From Chryseobacterium sp. POL2 (lineage in GTDB: Bacteria; Bacteroidota; Bacteroidia; Flavobacteriales; Weeksellaceae), in assembly GCF_011058315.1 (NCBI RefSeq), contig NZ_CP049298.1, positions 2,356,001 through 2,420,000 of the forward strand: a stretch of DNA of 64,000 bases, given 5' to 3'. Every line of letters starts with the position of its first letter. Within the stretch, counting starts at the first letter, position 1. Under the pieces are notes generated by a model, which was given only the letters and a program-made list of their open reading frames with translations, was not told the origin of the DNA and did not search any database. Positions 62,115 through 64,000 of the stretch are shown piece after piece. Made by a program: the position numbers and the translations under genes.

Positions 62115-62885
62115 TTAGAAATTTGGTTTTCTCTTTTCTAAAAATGCATTTACGCCTTCTTTTTTGTCCTCGAGGCCAAACAATTCTCCAAAGTTTTTAA
62201 TTTCTTTTTCAAAACCAGCTTGTGAATCATTAGAAAAGTTGACAGCCTCGATAGCCTTTTCTATGGCTAAAGGTGAGTTTTTTGAAATTGTTTCTGCTAA
62301 CTCGGTTGTTTTAGTAAGAAGTTCTTCAATTGGGAAAACCTCATTAACTAAGCCGATTTCTTTGGCACGTTGTGCTGTAATCATCTTCGCAGAGAAAATC
62401 ATCTCATTGGCAAGACCTTTTCCTACCAATTTTGGAAGTCTTTGTGTGCCACCATAACCAGGAATCAATCCTAAGGTAACTTCTGGAAGTCCAAGTTTTG
62501 CATTTTCTGATGCGTATCTTATGTGACAAGCCATTGCCAGTTCTAACCCGCCACCAAGAGCAAAACCATTAACCGCAGCAATTACTGGTTTGTTTAGATT
62601 TTCAATTTTATCAAATATTAGTTTTTGATTATCTCTAGAAAGTGCTTCTGCTTGCGAAACGTCCAAGTCTGTAAATTCTTTAATATCTGCTCCCGCTACA
62701 AAAGATTTTTCGCCAGAACCGGTTAAGATAATCACTTTTATAGATTTGTCCTTCTCGACATTCTCTAAAGCTTTGTTGAGTTCTATTAACAATGGCGCAT
62801 TAAGAGCATTAAGACTTTGGGGTCTGTTAATTGTTATGTAGGCGATTTTTTCTTTCTTTTCTAGAATGATATTTTCAAAAGTCAT
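62115..62885 (-). CDS. Enoyl-CoA hydratase/isomerase family protein
   Basis: 256 aa, standard crotonase length. ITINRPQSLNALNAPLL, SGEKSFVAGADIKEF (CoA and oxyanion site), GFALGGGLELAMACHIRYASENAKLGLPEVTLGLIPGYGGTQRL with the two catalytic glutamates at Glu115 and Glu135. Adds water across trans-2-enoyl-CoA, in fatty-acid or amino-acid breakdown or butanoate-type synthesis; the precise chain length is unknown. First gene of the operon. Two dyads with TACAA/TTGTA half-sites lie directly upstream (62899-62906 and 62923-62938). Confidence 0.93.
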   Translation of the reverse strand: MTFENIILEKKEKIAYITINRPQSLNALNAPLLIELNKALENVEKDKSIKVIILTGSGEKSFVAGADIKEFTDLDVSQAEALSRDNQKLIFDKIENLNKPVIAAVNGFALGGGLELAMACHIRYASENAKLGLPEVTLGLIPGYGGTQRLPKLVGKGLANEMIFSAKMITAQRAKEIGLVNEVFPIEELLTKTTELAETISKNSPLAIEKAIEAVNFSNDSQAGFEKEIKNFGELFGLEDKKEGVNAFLEKRKPNF

Positions 62886-62898
62886 CTCTTTTTAATTT

Positions 62899-62938
62899 TT
62901 GTACAATAGTTCTATTTGCAAAATACAATATTTTGTAT
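62899..62938 (-). promoter_or_regulatory. Paired dyads upstream of the enoyl-CoA hydratase operon (possible operator)
   Basis: TTGTACAA at 62899-62906 is a perfect palindrome; ATACAA-TATT-TTGTAT at 62923-62938 is a perfect 6-4-6 dyad with the same TACAA/TTGTA half-sites. Their place 14-53 nt before the start codon fits repressor binding. The regulator is not identified. Confidence 0.4.
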
Positions 62939-63193
62939 AATCATATTATAAATATATTCCTTTTTTTATTCTGTATGCAAATTATACTAACAATATTTTT
63001 AATAAAAGCGCTTTCTTGTTAATCTTATTCTTTTTTGGGATTTAAAACGGATAAAATATGATCTTGTTTTCTTTTTATAAATTTAAAAACTACTAATGCA
63101 TACAAATTATTTTATTTTAAAATTTCAATTAAAGACTTTAAAGAATTCTATCAAATATTAATCATGTTTTCATAAAATATCAATTCAATTGAC

Positions 63194-63201
63194 TAATTTT
63201 G
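63194..63201 (+). promoter_or_regulatory. -7 promoter element of the enolase gene
   Basis: TAATTTTG, exact TAnnTTTG match, 43 nt before the ATG at 63245. Confidence 0.5.
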
Positions 63202-63241
63202 TAAAGCTTTAAAAATGAATATTAAATCAAATTAAATTTAG

Positions 63242-64000
<759 letters not shown>

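Noticed and set aside
63005-63014. AAAGCGCTTT palindrome as an operator
   Set aside because: A single 10-bp palindrome far from both start codons in very AT-rich DNA; not enough to support a call.

Overview
The window comes from a low-GC member of the Bacteroidota, most likely class Flavobacteriia and close to Chryseobacterium/Epilithonimonas. The evidence is the presence of SusC/SusD pairs, T9SS type A sorting tails, a BshC bacillithiol enzyme, a GYDIA-type GHMP kinase, weak Shine-Dalgarno signals, and repeated TAnnTTTG promoter elements (the Flavobacteriia/Bacteroidetes -7 box, two or three of them with TTG about 20 nt upstream). There are no tRNA or rRNA genes, CRISPR arrays or insertion sequences that I can support.

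Layout. 1-137: start of a beta-carbonic anhydrase on the minus strand. 260-5822: a minus-strand operon of glycan genes (two related GT4 enzymes, a GT2, a multi-membrane-span protein, a hexapeptide acetyltransferase). 5931-12738: a 106-aa protein with an exosortase-like C-terminus, a 1782-aa secreted T9SS protein and a smaller T9SS protein. 13266-14879: TPR/AraC-type regulator. 15017-17618: phosphoethanolamine-transferase-like and acyltransferase-3 pair. 17621-20802: three GT2 enzymes. 20838-35867: the core polysaccharide cluster on the minus strand, running from ugd, rmlB and rmlA through an ABC exporter (Wzm/Wzt), an aminotransferase, an acetyltransferase, a WecF-type Fuc4NAc transferase, a broken second WecF-type gene, two GT2, a GT4, a GT32, and finally a TviC/TviB-type UDP-sugar epimerase and dehydrogenase.

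The sugar genes form a readable pathway: RmlA and RmlB make dTDP-4-keto-6-deoxyglucose. No RmlC/RmlD is present; instead a DegT aminotransferase and a PglD/NeuD-type acetyltransferase would convert it to a dTDP-4-acetamido sugar, which a WecF-family transferase could use. TviC/TviB-like enzymes would give UDP-GalNAcA and Ugd would give UDP-GlcA. Export is by Wzm/Wzt with a Wzt C-terminal carbohydrate-binding domain; no Wzx/Wzy flippase/polymerase and no initiating transferase is seen. The polymer is probably an O-antigen, possibly the A-LPS that anchors T9SS cargo (inference).

36121-40843: rimP-nusA-infB on the plus strand, with a terminator-like hairpin in the leader. 41066-51016: two SusC/SusD pairs separated by a secreted Asp-box protein, with nearly identical promoter architecture ahead of both susC genes. 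51161-60168: putative porin and bshC; a four-LysM protein, fabD and a GHMP kinase; then pckA. 60236-62885: minus-strand operon of enoyl-CoA hydratase, dCMP deaminase, XerD-like recombinase and NUDIX hydrolase. 63245-64000: the 5' part of enolase. The most unusual items are the degenerate WecF-family remnant beside an intact, diverged relative, the rimP leader hairpin, the twin susC promoters, and the giant T9SS protein with its small exosortase-tail-like partner.
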